Shown here in pieces: positions 11,100-23,059 of a stretch of DNA of 64,000 nucleotides. The position numbers and the translations under genes are program-made. Source of the DNA: Coptis chinensis (Eukaryota > Streptophyta > Magnoliopsida > Ranunculales > Ranunculaceae); the NCBI GenBank assembly GCA_015680905.1, contig CM027377.1:22158501-22222500 (forward strand), given 5' to 3'. Numbering within the stretch: the stretch's first letter is position 1; every line of letters starts with the position of its first letter. Below the pieces are notes generated by a model. The model saw nothing but the letters and a program-made list of their open reading frames with translations, made no database searches and was not told the origin of the DNA.

Positions 11100-14000
11100 A
11101 TAGAAGGGAAACCATTCTCGAGTATCATCAAGTCAGAAACCATGCTACAAATGAGTGTTCGCCTTGAAATGGCTAGTAGAAAGGATGATTGAAAAGGTAA
11201 TGCTCGGAGAGTTTTGTCGAAGTTCCAAATTTGAGAGTGCCCATTGGCTAGAATTTTGGGTACCATCAATGTCATTTTCAGTGGAGAGTATTTGGGTAGG
11301 AATACCGAGGGGATAAGATAAGAAAGCAACTGACAAGTCTAGCGGGTGAGTGAGGTGGTGAGCATACGCGGTTAGTAAGTGGAGCCACGATGATAGGCGG
11401 GGAGCATAATGTTCACCCGAAAGATTTAAAGTCGGTAATTTTGCCACATGAGGATGCCTTGGTAATTACCATAGCAATGGGGAATTACGGTTGGTGTTGA
11501 TAGGCTACGGCGATTCGATGGATTTGTTATTGAATGGGCCATGGAGGAGATGAACATTGGCCCGAAACCGGTTGAAGGCTCCACAAACCAATCGTATGGG
11601 TTCAGCGGTAGTATAGAGAGCCGTAGAGAGTTAAGCTCTACTGTGACAGCGGAGTCCGGTATTTGTGTTCACTAGGTTCATGGTGGTGGACCAGTTCCAC
11701 AATATAATGCAATTTTAGGGAGAAAATGGATTCATGAAATGAAGGCCATTCCATCGGCGTATTACGGGTGATCCGCTTTCCACGAAGGGGAACATATGAA
11801 ATCAAGGGGATCAAGTAGCGTATGAGTATCTGGCCGAATAGCTGCGAAGAGTTTAGTCCGTGGAACAAAAGGAGAGGGCGTCTCATGAACAAGGGAGGCG
11901 TAGCAATTCTGAGGAAGCGGCGAGAGACAAAAGATCCGAGCCGCCATTGGGTGCAGCGTTGGATATGGTGGAAATAGTTAACACAGGGGTAGGAGGCGAT
12001 GAAATTTACATCCGTAGGGCCGACTTGCAAAGAGAATGGAAAAATGCTTCGTGCGGTTCTTAACTGAAAATTCAGGCGTGTTTGCGTGGGTGATAGAAGG
12101 ATATCGCGGGGTTGGATCGAGTTTGCATGTCATCATCTGCACATGAATGAGGGGTGCTAAGCTTGATTCGCCAAAAGATAGAAAGTATCGTCCGAAGTGC
12201 GGAAGCGATTTGTGAGAGGTTATTATTGAAAAGGCCGGGAATAATAAGGGAGGTAGAATACCAGAGTGGTTGTCAGCGTGGTGCGTGGTTACAAAAAAGA
12301 ATGGCAAAAGTCAGAATGTGCGTGGACTTCACGGGCGTGAACAAAGTGTCAGAAAAGATTGTTACCCTATGGCGGGTGGATGAACTAGTGGACGAGCTGC
12401 AGGATTCAAGGTGTTCTCTTTCATGGGCGGGCGTCCATGGGATACAATCAGTCACCATGTCGGCCCGGATCGAGGAAAAAAGACCCGTTAGTGGTAGAGG
12501 GCACCCTTGTTACACGGGGATGCCGCTTTGGGTTAAAATCTTTGGGGCAACATTTCAGCGGGTAGGAGAAAAAAAATGTTCAAGGGAAGATTCGGAAGGG
12601 ATGGAGATATATATTGATGATATGGTGGAAAAGAGCATGTCAGGAAAGGCGAACACTTGGAAGGTCTTGGGAAACTTTTCACATACTACGAAGACACAAA
12701 ATTTGAAGCTCAACCAGAAGTGTACCTTTGGGTAAGCGTGCACGGGAAGTTCTTAGGTTACATAGTAACACACGCGGTATAGAGGCAAATCGAACAAATT
12801 AGATCAGCGATAGAAATGTCGTCCCATGAAAATGTGAAAAGAGGTACAAAGTTTAAGCGGGGAAAAGTCAGCGGCACTAAATCGGTTTATTTCTAAATCA
12901 TCGGACAAATGTAGATCCCATTTGTATCGACTATTGAGGGAAAACACAAGACTTCAATGGACAGCGGAATGTGAGGGAGCCTTCGGGGAGTTGAAGAATT
13001 ATTTAGGTAAAAGCACCATACATCCGCGGCGGAACAAGGGGAAAAACTGTATTTGTATCACGGGGGTTTTCTGATTATCTTTGTGAGGCTTCGGTATTAG
13101 TGCGAATCGTTGAAAAGATAGAAAAACCCATTTACTTTTCGAGTAAGACCATGTTGGGCCGGAAACCGAGCAGCAGAATTGAAATCACGGCTTTGGCGGT
13201 GGTATTCTCATAGCTAAAGTTGAAACCTTATTTGAAGCTCATTCCGTGGTGGTAATAACAAAACCTCTCAGCGGCGGGCATTGAAAGCGGAGAAGTCGGG
13301 AAGAATGTTGAAGTGGGCGGTAATACTTTCGGTTGCTACGAAATCTGATTACCGGTCGAACCGCTGAGAAAAAGCCTGGCGATGGCGGAGGTGTTAAGGA
13401 AATTTCGGTGAGGACCAGCGTGGGGAGAGGAAATGGTCATGGATCCGCGAAGGGGAGCTTAACCACGACCCATTGGATCCATGGGATGCCGCGGAATGGT
13501 TGGAGATTTTTCACGGATGAAAACAAACTCTGAATCTGAGGAGCGGAATAAGCGTCGTCTGGTGACTCCACGAGAACAATAATTTTGGAATTATCGATGG
13601 CTGGGATTTCGCGGCTTCAACAATGAGTGCTGTCGAAGCGGTGATAGCAGGTTTGGGTATGGCACAAAGGTTTAGGGTAAAGGCGACTGTTTGTTTACTC
13701 AGTTCTAACCTAGTGGTGTGTCAAGTGAATGGAGGATTAGGTGGCTCGCTGCCCAAGGATGGCAAGATACTTGGAAGTCTTCTGAGAGAAAACCGCGTAA
13801 GTTCAAGAAGATTAAATTTGCACATTTGAACCCGCGGTGAAAATAGACATGTCGATGCATTGGCATATGTAAAGTGCCGAGTACTTCGAGGGACGGAGGA
13901 AAATCTATTGAAGTAAGGGTGTTGAGCAAGCCTAGTACCACGAAAGAGGAGGAAGATGTACGCCTTATGCTCGGCTGATATGGATCAAGTTGGATAACAC

Positions 14001-14750
14001 CATCAAAGCTTTCTTGATGGGGGTGGGAGTAGAAAACAAGCGGGGAAAGGCCTTGAGAATGGAGCAATTGAGCCAAAGATACACTTTCGATGAGGATACG
14101 TATAGGAGAAGTTTTAGCGGACCCGATGTTAAAATCATAGGGCCGCATGAATCAAAAAGTTAAGGCTGAGGTACATGAATATTTGTGGAAGTCATTCTGA
14201 GGTATACGACCCACACCCGTGATCTCACGGGGGTATTTTTGGCCCACATATGAAAAGGGATCTGATAGGATATGCAAAAGGTGTGAAAAATGTCGAGGAG
14301 ATTTGCACGCTGATACATACTCCGGGTGAACCTTTGCCGCGATTGTGTTTAGTCCGTGGCCGTTCGCCATGTGGGCGATGGATATAGTAGGGCCCTGCAC
14401 TTGACAAGCGGCAAAGAGGAGATTTATGTTGGCGGCGACCGATTATTTTACAAAGTGGGTGGAAGGAGTGCCTTTGCAACAAGTCAAGGAAGAAAATGTG
14501 AACAAGTTTACGTGGGAGAATATAATTTGTAGGTTTGGATTGCCACATACAATTATCGCGGACAATGGAACACAATTTCTTGGGGAAAGGTACGAAAGTT
14601 CCTTGGCGTTTAAAAAGTGAAGCGGGGTTTCAGCCCCATACAATCGGAGGAATGGTGACGAGAGGCTTGAACAAAATCATAATGGATAATCTTAAGAGGA
14701 AATTTGGAGAGCGGAAAGGGGCATGGGCTGACTAGTTGCATCATGTGCTA
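11100..14750 (+). other. pol region of the Tat-like element
   Basis: The domain order protease, reverse transcriptase, RNase H, integrase is recognisable. LPHEDALVI near 11,440 marks the protease lead-in. RMCVDFT near 12,315 and YIDDMVEKS near 12,610 mark the reverse transcriptase. WTAECEGAF near 12,960 marks RNase H, and DYFTKWVEG (14,441) with GLPHTIIADNGTQF (14,537) the integrase core. This order and these motif variants fit Tat-type Ty3/Gypsy. Heavily broken fossil. Confidence 0.75.
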
Positions 14751-15317
14751 TGGGCTTACCTTACAACAACGCGAACATCTACAAATGAATCACCATTCTC
14801 AATGGCGTATGGAGTAGAAGTCATTGATTCCAATGGAAATGATAGAAAGCGACAAGAACGGTAGCGGTGGAGTTAAAGGCAAAAATGAGGGGGATTTTAA
14901 CCACGGAGTTGAACTTCATAGAGGAAAAAAGAAAGTGCGGCGCATGCGATGCGGAAGAATATCATCGAAAGTTCTGAGGCGATATGATAAAAGGATGAAG
15001 CCCTTGAACTTTCAATGTGGGGGATCAGTCTTTGCGACGGGTTCGCCCCGACCACGGGAAAGAAGGAAGAATGGCAAGCGGGGGCTTAAGCGGGAGGGAC
15101 CATATGTCGTGGCGGAAAAAGGGAACTTTTGGGACTTATAAGCTACGGACTTGGCATGGAAAAAGATTGATAAACCGTGGAACATAAGAATGTTGAAAAT
15201 TTACCATAGTGAAAGCCTTGTTTAGTTTTCAAGTGAGATATGAGAGTCGGGGTGTAATATAAAGTGCAGTATATTTTTATCCATGAATAAAACAAGCCCT
15301 TCTCCTATATATATATA

Positions 15318-15980
15318 GTTGGTAGGGAAGCGAAGGAATTTTGGCGAGCGAACTCCAAATCAAGTTGGGGGCAAAGCTGGCCGGGCCCACCGGGGCTTCC
15401 TGACCACCCGCGGGGCAGAAAAAAAGAGGATCCCTTCGCGGACTATATCTCGAATCAACTTGGGGCAAAGCTGGGTTGCTCCGGGCTTCCATCAGTCGTC
15501 GAAAGCGGGGAGGAGCCCACCGGGACTATATGTCGAATCAACTTGGGGCAAAGCTGAGTTGCCCCTCCGAGGGCTCTGGCCCCGTCCCGAGAAAGCGGGG
15601 AGGAGCCCGCCGGCGGACTATATGTCCCGAATCAGCAGGGGGCAAGGCTGAGTTGCCCCTCCGGGCTTCACAACCGCCCGAGCCGGCGGGGCCGCCCGGA
15701 CTATATCGAACCAGCTTGGCTGAGTTGCCCTCCCGGGCTTCTGGCCGGCCCGAGAGGAAAGCGGGGGAGGAGCCCGCCCCGGACTATATGTCGAATCAAC
15801 TTGGGGGCAAGCTGAGTTGCCCTCCGGGCTTCCACCTGACCGTCTAAAGCGGGGGAGGAGCCCCTTGGCGGACTATATGTCCCGAATCAACTTGGGGGGC
15901 AAGCCGAGTTGCCCCTCCGGGCTCCCAATTTGTCGAGAAAGCGGGGGAAGAAGCCCTGCGGACTATACGTCTAAATCAAC
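15318..15980. repeat. 83-92 bp GC-rich tandem array in the 3' region of the Tat-like element
   Basis: Units begin with GGACTATATGTCGAATCAAC or variants at about 15,440, 15,523, 15,615, 15,698, 15,780, 15,869 and 15,959 (last partial). Each continues with TTGGGGCAAAGCTGAGTTGC, CCCTCCGGGCTTC, and AAAGCGGGGAGGAGCCC. A degenerate leading unit is present from 15,318. Successive spacings are about 83, 92, 83, 82, 89 and 90 bp. The array sits just after the integrase and a purine-rich tract, the position where Tat elements are known to carry variable tandem repeats that can seed satellites. Confidence 0.9.
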
Positions 15981-16449
15981 AAGATTGCCGAATCGGTGTT
16001 CCATTAGGCATAACAATTTGAATACAAACACTCATATTGATGCTCTTGCATATTTGAGTCCAAGTCAACTGAGAATAAAATTACTTGAGATACATCACGA
16101 TGAAAATTGGACTTGATAGAAAAAGGGAACTCTAGATTGCAAAGTGATCAACATTAAAGACCACTTGGCCATTCCGAAAACCGGTAAAAGAGATGTTACA
16201 ATCAAAAGTTTGTCAAAGTGGGAATCACAAAATCTCAAAAGTACAAGAGGGAACATTTTATGTACAAAACATAAATTCACAAGGACAAAGATGAATTTCC
16301 AAGAAATTGCGGGGCCCCTTCGCTCCGCAGTCGGTGAGAAGGCACTAATTCCACTTCACCGGCGGAAGGAGGGAATATCCACGGCGATGGGAGTAGGCAT
16401 CAACTGGATTCGCGGCCCGGTTGGTGATGGACCCCGGTAAAGGAGTTGA

Positions 16450-18330
16450 AATCGATGCAACGGTTGGAGCTGGCTATTTGAGGATCGCACTTGCAGCGGG
16501 GAAGGGAGGCGACCCGACGCGGAGAGTTCTTCGAACATTGTTTAAGTTAGCGGCTAATCTTCTTCGGCTAGGCTCACGAAAACAATCTGCGGCCTCTTGC
16601 ACAACTTTATCTGGCTGACACTGAGTGGCGACCGCCTTTGCCTCTTTTTGGCTCTCCGGTTTGGATGTAACACAAAACATAGTCCGGGGTGCTGATCTTG
16701 GGCCCACGAAGCGCCTTTTGGGCCTTCCGGACCCACAATCCCGAAGAGCATGCGATCCTTCTCCAACCTAAAGCATATTTGGCCTTCCGGCCTTGGGTCC
16801 TTCAATCTCTGTTTCATGGTCTCCATAGAGTCCGGCGTGTTTAGTCAACCCGCGGATCACATAACCAATATCAAACTCGGTGAGAAAGAATCACGGGTTA
16901 TCAAAGTGTTAAAAAGAATAGAAAGAAGGTGCAAGAGACAGAATAATACCTTTTCCCAACCGTGGTATATGGATGTTCTATGAGACTTAAAGAAAACCGG
17001 AATCACCATATACTTGATCTTTGGGCGGATGAGAGTGAAGAAAAGAGAATTTTGCGGCGGAAGGATTGTCGGGGCGGCGGTCGGCGTATAGTTATTCGCG
17101 ATCTCTAGCCCTGAATTGAAGTCGCCATATTTCGAGGTGCACCGGTGGTGGCGCCGACCCGGATGGTGGGAATCTTTAGAAGGCGGCGAAAGCGAAAGAA
17201 TAGGCCGTGGCGGAACGGGGGGCTTGGGGGGTTGGCTGCGATCCCCAGCCTTTTAGCGGGGAGGGCTCTTAGTGGCAACTTCAACGGTTCATCCTCGTCG
17301 AGTCACTTTCCCACAATTTGAGTTTGGAAGAGGCCATGGCAGCTTCTTGAACGGGGAGGAGGGTTGATCAAAATCGTATTCCCAATCTGCTGCGATAGAG
17401 TAGGAAGAGGCGGTATATTGAAGCGGGGATGGGCGCGAAACTTGGCGGCAAAGCGTTGGGCCGCGGCTACGGAGTGCGATATCTTGTTAGTATACTTAAA
17501 AGATTTGTAGGCCTTTCTCTTTGGACGAGGAGAGAGGGTTTGGGGAGTCTCTCTTTGGGAGAATTTTGGCGATAAAGTGGACCTTGATCACGGACCAATA
17601 TTTTTTCAACGAAGGATCAAAGGAGAAGAGGATGCCTTTTCGGATCTATGTTGTGGACTTCACTCTGGGCACTCCCAAAGCGGAGTTTTGAAAAATAGCC
17701 GAGGAGACACCGTTGTAAAAAAAAGTTTGGATCGCGAATCGGGCTCCAACACGTGAGTACAAAAGAAAGACAAGTTAAAAGTAAAGTTAGGAGCGAGCAC
17801 TACTGAATCAAAAAGTTTGGCGATACCACTAGTAAGGAAACCGAGATGCCTTAGAGAAGCGTCGGAGGGAAGATCAGCGGATAGAAAACTACCGGACACA
17901 TAGCGGATAATGATGCCACACTTTATCGAGGTAGTAAGGTGGAGGACAAAAGGATACTTTCATGGGCGGGTGCGAAAAGCCCGATATCCTACACTACCAA
18001 ATTTGGTGCTCTTCTTTTATATAATAGTGAGCTATCATATCGCGAGTTGGATTTTGGGAGAATTGGTTTTGTTGTAATGTGCTGCGGCATATAAGATCGC
18101 GTAAAAGTTACCGATGCCTTGGCGGGGGATGTTGAAGTGGTTACATACCTCGACATCAAGGAGAGTTAAGGGAAATCGCAAGCCGGCCGCTATCGACCAG
18201 CGATTTGCAATGAGACAACCCGGACCGCGGTGGAACTAGATCGCGGAAATGGGAGGCGCCGAGCACGTGCTCAAGGATCACGTTGGCGGGGATGCCATAG
18301 CGACTTTAAGCGCATCTAAGTTAGCCTATG
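16450..18330 (-). other. Antisense coding-like region of the Tat-like element
   Basis: On the minus strand, opposite to gag-pol, amino-acid-like sequence is found in separate frames: VCNHFNIPRQGIGNFYAIL near 18,090-18,160 and RYVSGSFLSADLPSDASLRH near 17,850-17,910. Composition is balanced and not repetitive, unlike the chance antisense frames nearby. Tat-lineage elements are known to carry extra antisense open reading frames between integrase and the 3' LTR, so this is my preferred reading. Function unknown; broken fossil. Confidence 0.45.
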
Positions 18331-19555
18331 ATGATGATGGGGGTGGGGGGGAAGTGGATTTCCTTCACGAGGTGGAAGGTTCGCGGCGGAGAGGCGAGGA
18401 GCCCCGGCCGTGGAGTCAGATTGGTCCTGCGTGTGACCGCTAGATCACGGGAGCAGGAGGACTCCGATCCATCAGTCCGGGTAGTTGAGAATTCGCCGAT
18501 TCGGACTCGGACATGACAAAATTAAACAATGGAGAAGCCCCTGGCGAAGAACAATGGAGAAAATAGGCTCGAAGGAAGAGAAATGGGAACGATAAAGCGA
18601 GGAAGAATAATCGAACAATGACAAGAAACTAAGGGGAGGAAGACAAACACGAGGAGTAAAGCGGCAAAAAGAGCAATGAAAAGAAGCTCGAACCTTGAAT
18701 AATCGAAGACCACCGAAGATGAAGAACGGGAAGAAAGGTAGAAGAAACCGGGAAGAAAAGGAAAATGGGAAGGTTTAGAGGCGAGTTTTAAGGGTTTTGA
18801 AGGAAAGAGAGGTTTGGGCGGGACACTAATCGCCGGGGGCAAAAGGGTCATTTCATTTGGGAAAAGAACCGGGAAAAAAAGGGACACGTGGGGCATTGAA
18901 AAGTGGAAAAGGGCTCGATATCGTGAGCGAAATAGCAAAGTTTCGATCACGGCGTCGCGGATCGGACATCGAGATATAATGATAGCGCGCCGTGCAAGGG
19001 TGCACGCGTGCCACGAATGTAAAAGAAAGGGGAGATTTATCACCGGTCAGTAGTTTATCCGCGGACTTAGAACGATATCGCGGAATATCAAACGGGATCG
19101 AGAGGGGCATCTGTATAGGACGTATTCATGACACATGGGGTTATAGGTGGCAAGTGGGTCGTATTCCGAATAGAGAAGAAGAGACCTAATTAATGTAGCG
19201 GATCGTGTCCGCGGTAATACAACCGGTCGAGAAGCGCCGGTGAATCGCGGAGAAAGAGTGGGAGCGTCGGATCAAGCCCGCGGAACAGAGATGTACCGCG
19301 GAACCTAGAAAGGCATAAGTTTCAGTGAAATATCGGGGCCTGAAGGAATGTGGATTAAGGAAAGAAGCGGCCGGAGAGGAGCAATAGCGAGAACACAATA
19401 CCTAAAGGCGGTTGGACAAGTGGCGGGCGTGGGACACAAAAAGAGATCATGGAGAGCGGTTAGAGAGGATGGAGCGGTTGGAGAAAGAGAGCGGTTATGG
19501 GATATATATAGAAACGCCGAAAAGGGAAAAAGAGGAAAGAGAGAGAAAACACCGA

Positions 19556-20411
19556 GTGATATAGTAATTAGAGAGGTTGTAAAATCTGATCATACAGATA
19601 GTATACTCTTTGATATTGCCCGAGCTAGAAATAGTTTGAACATTCATTATGATGCAAAAGTGAGTGAGCTACTACAAAATTATCAATGGAATCATATTTT
19701 CACTAGTCTACCTGAAGGTACTCTCAAGCACCAAATCATGGAAGTGGAAGTAAACAACCTACTTGAAGAAGATAGGGTGGTCTGGAGTTTATCTCACACG
19801 GGTGAATTCTCAACAAAAGCTGCTTACGAAGCAATATCATTAAGAAGGAAGAAACCAGTTAAGAAATGGTCAACTCTTGCTTGGGGCACACATGTTGTGC
19901 CAAAACACTCTTTTAATGCTTGGCAAGCCTTCTCCAGAGCATTGCAGACCCAAGATATATAGGCTTGTTCAAAGAAAAGTTTTGAATTCTTCTCTTTGTT
20001 GCCTATGTAACCAGGAAAAGGAAAACTGTAAGCACCTATATATTTTTCAAATGTGGCTATATCAAGTCTATTTGGTGTCGTATTAAGAGTTTGTTGGGAA
20101 TTAACGTCCATGCTTATTCTTCTAACAGCGAGTGGTGGAGACTCCAGAAAATGCAGATCGATGTTGAGATTCTCAAGATTTTATATGTGCTACTGTTTGG
20201 TGCATTATCTAGGTAGAGTGTAACAATAGAAGGTTCAAGGGATGCTCACAGGACATTCATACTACTAGAGGCTATCATAGTTGACATGATCAAGATCTAT
20301 ATACAAGCAAGACTCAAGTCAATTGAAGATACTGCTGCAGTAAGACTACTCCTAGGTAGATTGGGTCTACAAATTCCTTTGACTGTACGTGTTCCCATCA
20401 GTTATCAATGA
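19556..20411 (+). mobile_element. LINE ORF2 3' end, copy 2
   Basis: Same LINE tail as at 1-738, with about 120 bp more at its 5' side. The frame here reads DILFDIARARNSLNIHYDA-like sequence (the stretch joining RT and the zinc-binding domain), then GEFSTKAAYEA, LAWG and VPKHSFNAW. The open frame continues upstream to 19,348 only by chance, through the 3' region of the Tat-like element, so the apparent 204-residue frame is a junction artefact. The last residues end at a stop about 20,409. No poly(A) or target duplication was identified. Confidence 0.75.
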
Positions 20412-20706
20412 AAACGCCTCCCAAAGGTATAGATAATATATTGTTATGGAACCTTGAATGAAACTGTGTCCTTATGGGTTTGAACCCATGACTTTATATT
20501 TCTACTACTTTCTAATGTGGGTGGCTTTAGCCCCACATTGGTTACTAAACTTAAGTCACTTTAGTTTATATTGCTTTGTGTCCTTATGGAGAAATAGTGT
20601 AGAGATATAAAGATGTGTTTGCGCACACACAAGGCCGCTTTGGTTTGGGGGCTCTTGGGAGGTGGGTCAAGAAACCCTATGGTACTGTGCAAAAAGTAAC
20701 TATTAA

Positions 20707-20815
20707 TTAGTTATGACACCTTCGAACTTTTTTTGTAGTAGTTTTACTTGTCTTCGAATAGTTATTATTAGTTATGACACCTTCGAACTTTTTTTGTAGT
20801 AGTTTTACTTGTCGA
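20707..20815. repeat. Two-copy 61 bp tandem duplication, copy 2
   Basis: Counterpart of 1,037-1,145: TTAGTTATGACACCTTCGAA starts at 20,707 and 20,768, each followed by a T run and GTAGTAGTTTTACTTGTC. Confidence 0.85.
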
Positions 20816-21306
20816 TTATCGAAGGCACCTCAGCTCCAACTTAACACAATTTGTCTTGCCAATTTCGCCAATTGTTTTCCTAGCAAACAAGCCAAAGTGG
20901 CAAAGCCCACCAATTCAAATTTCATAAACAATTTCGGATAGAGTTTTTATGTTACAATGAAAGCAGGTTCATCAAAACAATGTGTAGTATCATTTAACTG
21001 AAGCAGCAGATGCGAAAAAGACCGTGCATGCATTGTATACTATGCATTGAACTTTTATAATGAATAATGAATTCGGACAATGTGAAGATGACTGTGCAAC
21101 ATATCGAACTCCAGGACACTCGAGAACCTTATAACAGATCTCAGGAGAAAATAGGGCCCGAGGAAATAACGTTAAATAACTGAAAGACCCTTTTGTCCCG
21201 AGTTGAAGATTCACCTAATTTTTTCTTCATAAAGTCAATGTCTTGACTTTATACTCACCAATCACCATTATCGGAGTTGATTCATGTGATGAACACTTTA
21301 TTTTTA

Positions 21307-23050
21307 GGGTTATTTAGTTTTTGAGCCCAATTATAATTGGATAATTAATTGATCGTTTATTAGACATTGAGCCAAAATTGACGGTGATCCGCCTATACTT
21401 TTTGAAATGGCTAATTTACCCTTACATGTGTCCTGCACGTGATTCAAATAAACGGGCAGAGATCAATATTATTTTGAGATCAACGGCCAGCACGACTTTA
21501 TATCCCGACCGTTTAGTTGTAACACGTGTCGTAATCTCTCACTACCTATCCTATTAGCGGGAAAAACACTCAGTTAACCACTCTCTCACCAATTAATAAA
21601 GTCGTTTCATGCTGTCTTTTACGTTCAAATTATAAGATAGCGAGATGGCAGCAGCAACAGCAGCTACTTTTTCAATTGCTTCGGTTGTTTACAGTGGCAC
21701 TCAAGGATCAAAAGCAAAGTCATTTGGTGTGAGATTCAACTCAGGAAACTCTTTTAAGAGTTTGATTAGTGGAAAAGGCGAGAATCATCGGTAAGATGCG
21801 AATCTGAAACTTCTTTCTTTGGGCTGCACTTCAAGCCTCATTTCCCCCAAGTGCTGAAAAGCAAGCCCAGAATTTTGAAAACCGTCTCCAACCTCAGGCT
21901 TCAACTTTCAAAGTTGATGTTCTCGGAGCTGCTGGTAGGATTGGACACCTCTTGCCAACATTATGAAGACCATGGTTGAGTTTGTTGCGGACAACTGTCC
22001 AAATGCTTTTATCCACATCATCAGCAACCCAGTCAACTCCACAGTACCAATTGTTGTGGAAATACTCAAGCAAAAGGGTGTCTACAATCCAAAGAAGCTA
22101 TTTGGTGTTACAACTCTAGATGTTAAGTTGTTAGGGCAAACACTTTTGTTGCACACAAAAAGAACCTGAGGCTCATTGATGTAGATGTCCCAATTGTGGG
22201 AGGACATGCTGGAATTACTACTCTACTTTTGTTGTCGAAGACAAGACCGGCTACAAACTTTACAAGTCAAGAAATTGAAGAGCTAACATTGAGGATCAAA
22301 AAATTTGGACGAGAAGTTGTAGAAGCAAAGGCGAGTCGCGGGTTACGTGACACTTTCTATGGCATATGCATTTTGCTAGATTTGTCGAATCATCTCTCCG
22401 TGCTCTGGATGGAGATACGGATGTCTATGAGTACTCATTCGTCCAGTCAAAGCTTACTGAGCTACCATTCTTTGCATCTAGGATTAAGCTCGGTAAAAAT
22501 GGGGTGGAAACCGTGATACCTTCGGATGTCCAAGGGTTGACTGAATATGAGGCAAAGGCTCTGGAAGCTCTCAAGCCAGAGCTTAAGTCAAGCATTGAGA
22601 TGGGTGTGGCATTTGCGCAGAAGCAGGCAGCCCCAACATCAGTTTGAGCAGTGAAGAGTCAAATAATAGACTAGCAGTAATGACCTAGCTAATGAGTTTT
22701 AGTGAGAGAATAAGAAGAAGTTCAAAAAAATCTTGCATCCACCATCGATTGAAAAAAACTTCGGATATTTAATTGAAAAAAAACTTTTAATGGTTATTTA
22801 ATTGGGACCGTTGGATCAAATCTAAGATATGACCGTTATTTTGATGATATTTGAAAAGTCTCGAGATAAACACGTGCAAGGGTGTTTTAGGCATTACACA
22901 AAAGCTATTTTTGGGCCCAATGGTCGAGTCACGGAAAACACAAAGTCAACGCAGTCAATCGTCAATTTTGGCCCAATGTCTAATAAACAATCAATTGGTG
23001 ACCAAACGCAAATTATCCAATTATAATTGGGCCCAAAAGCTAAATAACCC
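21307..23050. mobile_element. Pack-MULE carrying a plastid MDH pseudogene, copy 2
   Basis: A 1,744 bp element with perfect 9 bp target duplications TTATTTTTA at 21,298-21,306 and 23,051-23,059. The left TIR begins GGGTTATTTAGTTTTTGAGC. The reverse complement of the right end begins GGGTTATTTAGCTTTTGGGC and continues CCAATTATAATTGGATAATT in both arms. Similarity stretches further, over TTTATTAGACATTG and CCAAAATTGACG. TIR length, terminal G and 9 bp duplication fit Mutator-like elements. The interior holds a host MDH-like gene with what looks like its 5' leader (about 21,500-21,644) and no transposase, which is the definition of a Pack-MULE. Mobilisation would need a MULE transposase supplied from elsewhere. 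Confidence 0.88.
21645..22647 (+). pseudogene. Plastid NAD-malate dehydrogenase pseudogene inside the MULE, copy 2
   Basis: The start at 21,645 reads MAAATAATFSIASVVYSGTQ, a serine/alanine-rich transit-type N-terminus like plastid NAD-MDH. The enzyme body resumes at [18 protein letters not shown] and [14 protein letters not shown] (21,963-22,060), then [23 protein letters not shown] (22,200), [20 protein letters not shown] and QGLTEYEAKALEALKPELK, ending at TGA 22,645-22,647. The substrate-site NPVNSTVP block and the catalytic histidine motif GGHAG are visible. The NAD-binding core between the GAAG-type loop and MKTMVEF is deleted, as in copy 1, so the deletion predates the duplication. Three or more frameshifts also separate the pieces. 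Plastid NAD-MDH genes often have an uninterrupted coding region, so lack of introns does not prove a retrocopy. Confidence 0.88.
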
Positions 23051-23059
23051 TTATTTTTA

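Larger units (their letters stand above)
9880..19555 (+). mobile_element. Tat-like Ty3/Gypsy retrotransposon, broken
   Basis: A long plus-strand element of the Tat (Ogre/Retand-type) lineage. Parts in order: gag about 10,290-10,950, protease about 11,100-11,700, reverse transcriptase about 12,290-12,740 (YIDDMVEKS), RNase H about 12,950-13,900, integrase about 14,370-14,750. Then come a tandem array (15,318-15,980), antisense coding-like sequence (about 16,450-18,330) and an A/G-rich 3' region with a TATATATA box near 19,503 that looks like LTR promoter sequence. The element stops abruptly against a LINE fragment at about 19,555. I could not align a matching 5' LTR, so both ends are approximate. 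It is broken in dozens of places. The layout, with extra sequence between integrase and the 3' end, is typical of Tat. Confidence 0.75.

Noticed and set aside
18522-19043. 173-residue minus-strand open frame opposite the A/G-rich end of the Tat-like element
   Set aside because: Composition follows the strand's purine excess (F/S/L/P-rich), with no domain; a chance antisense frame.
19348-19962. 204-residue plus-strand open frame
   Set aside because: It runs across the junction between the Tat-like element and a LINE fragment; only the LINE half resembles a protein.
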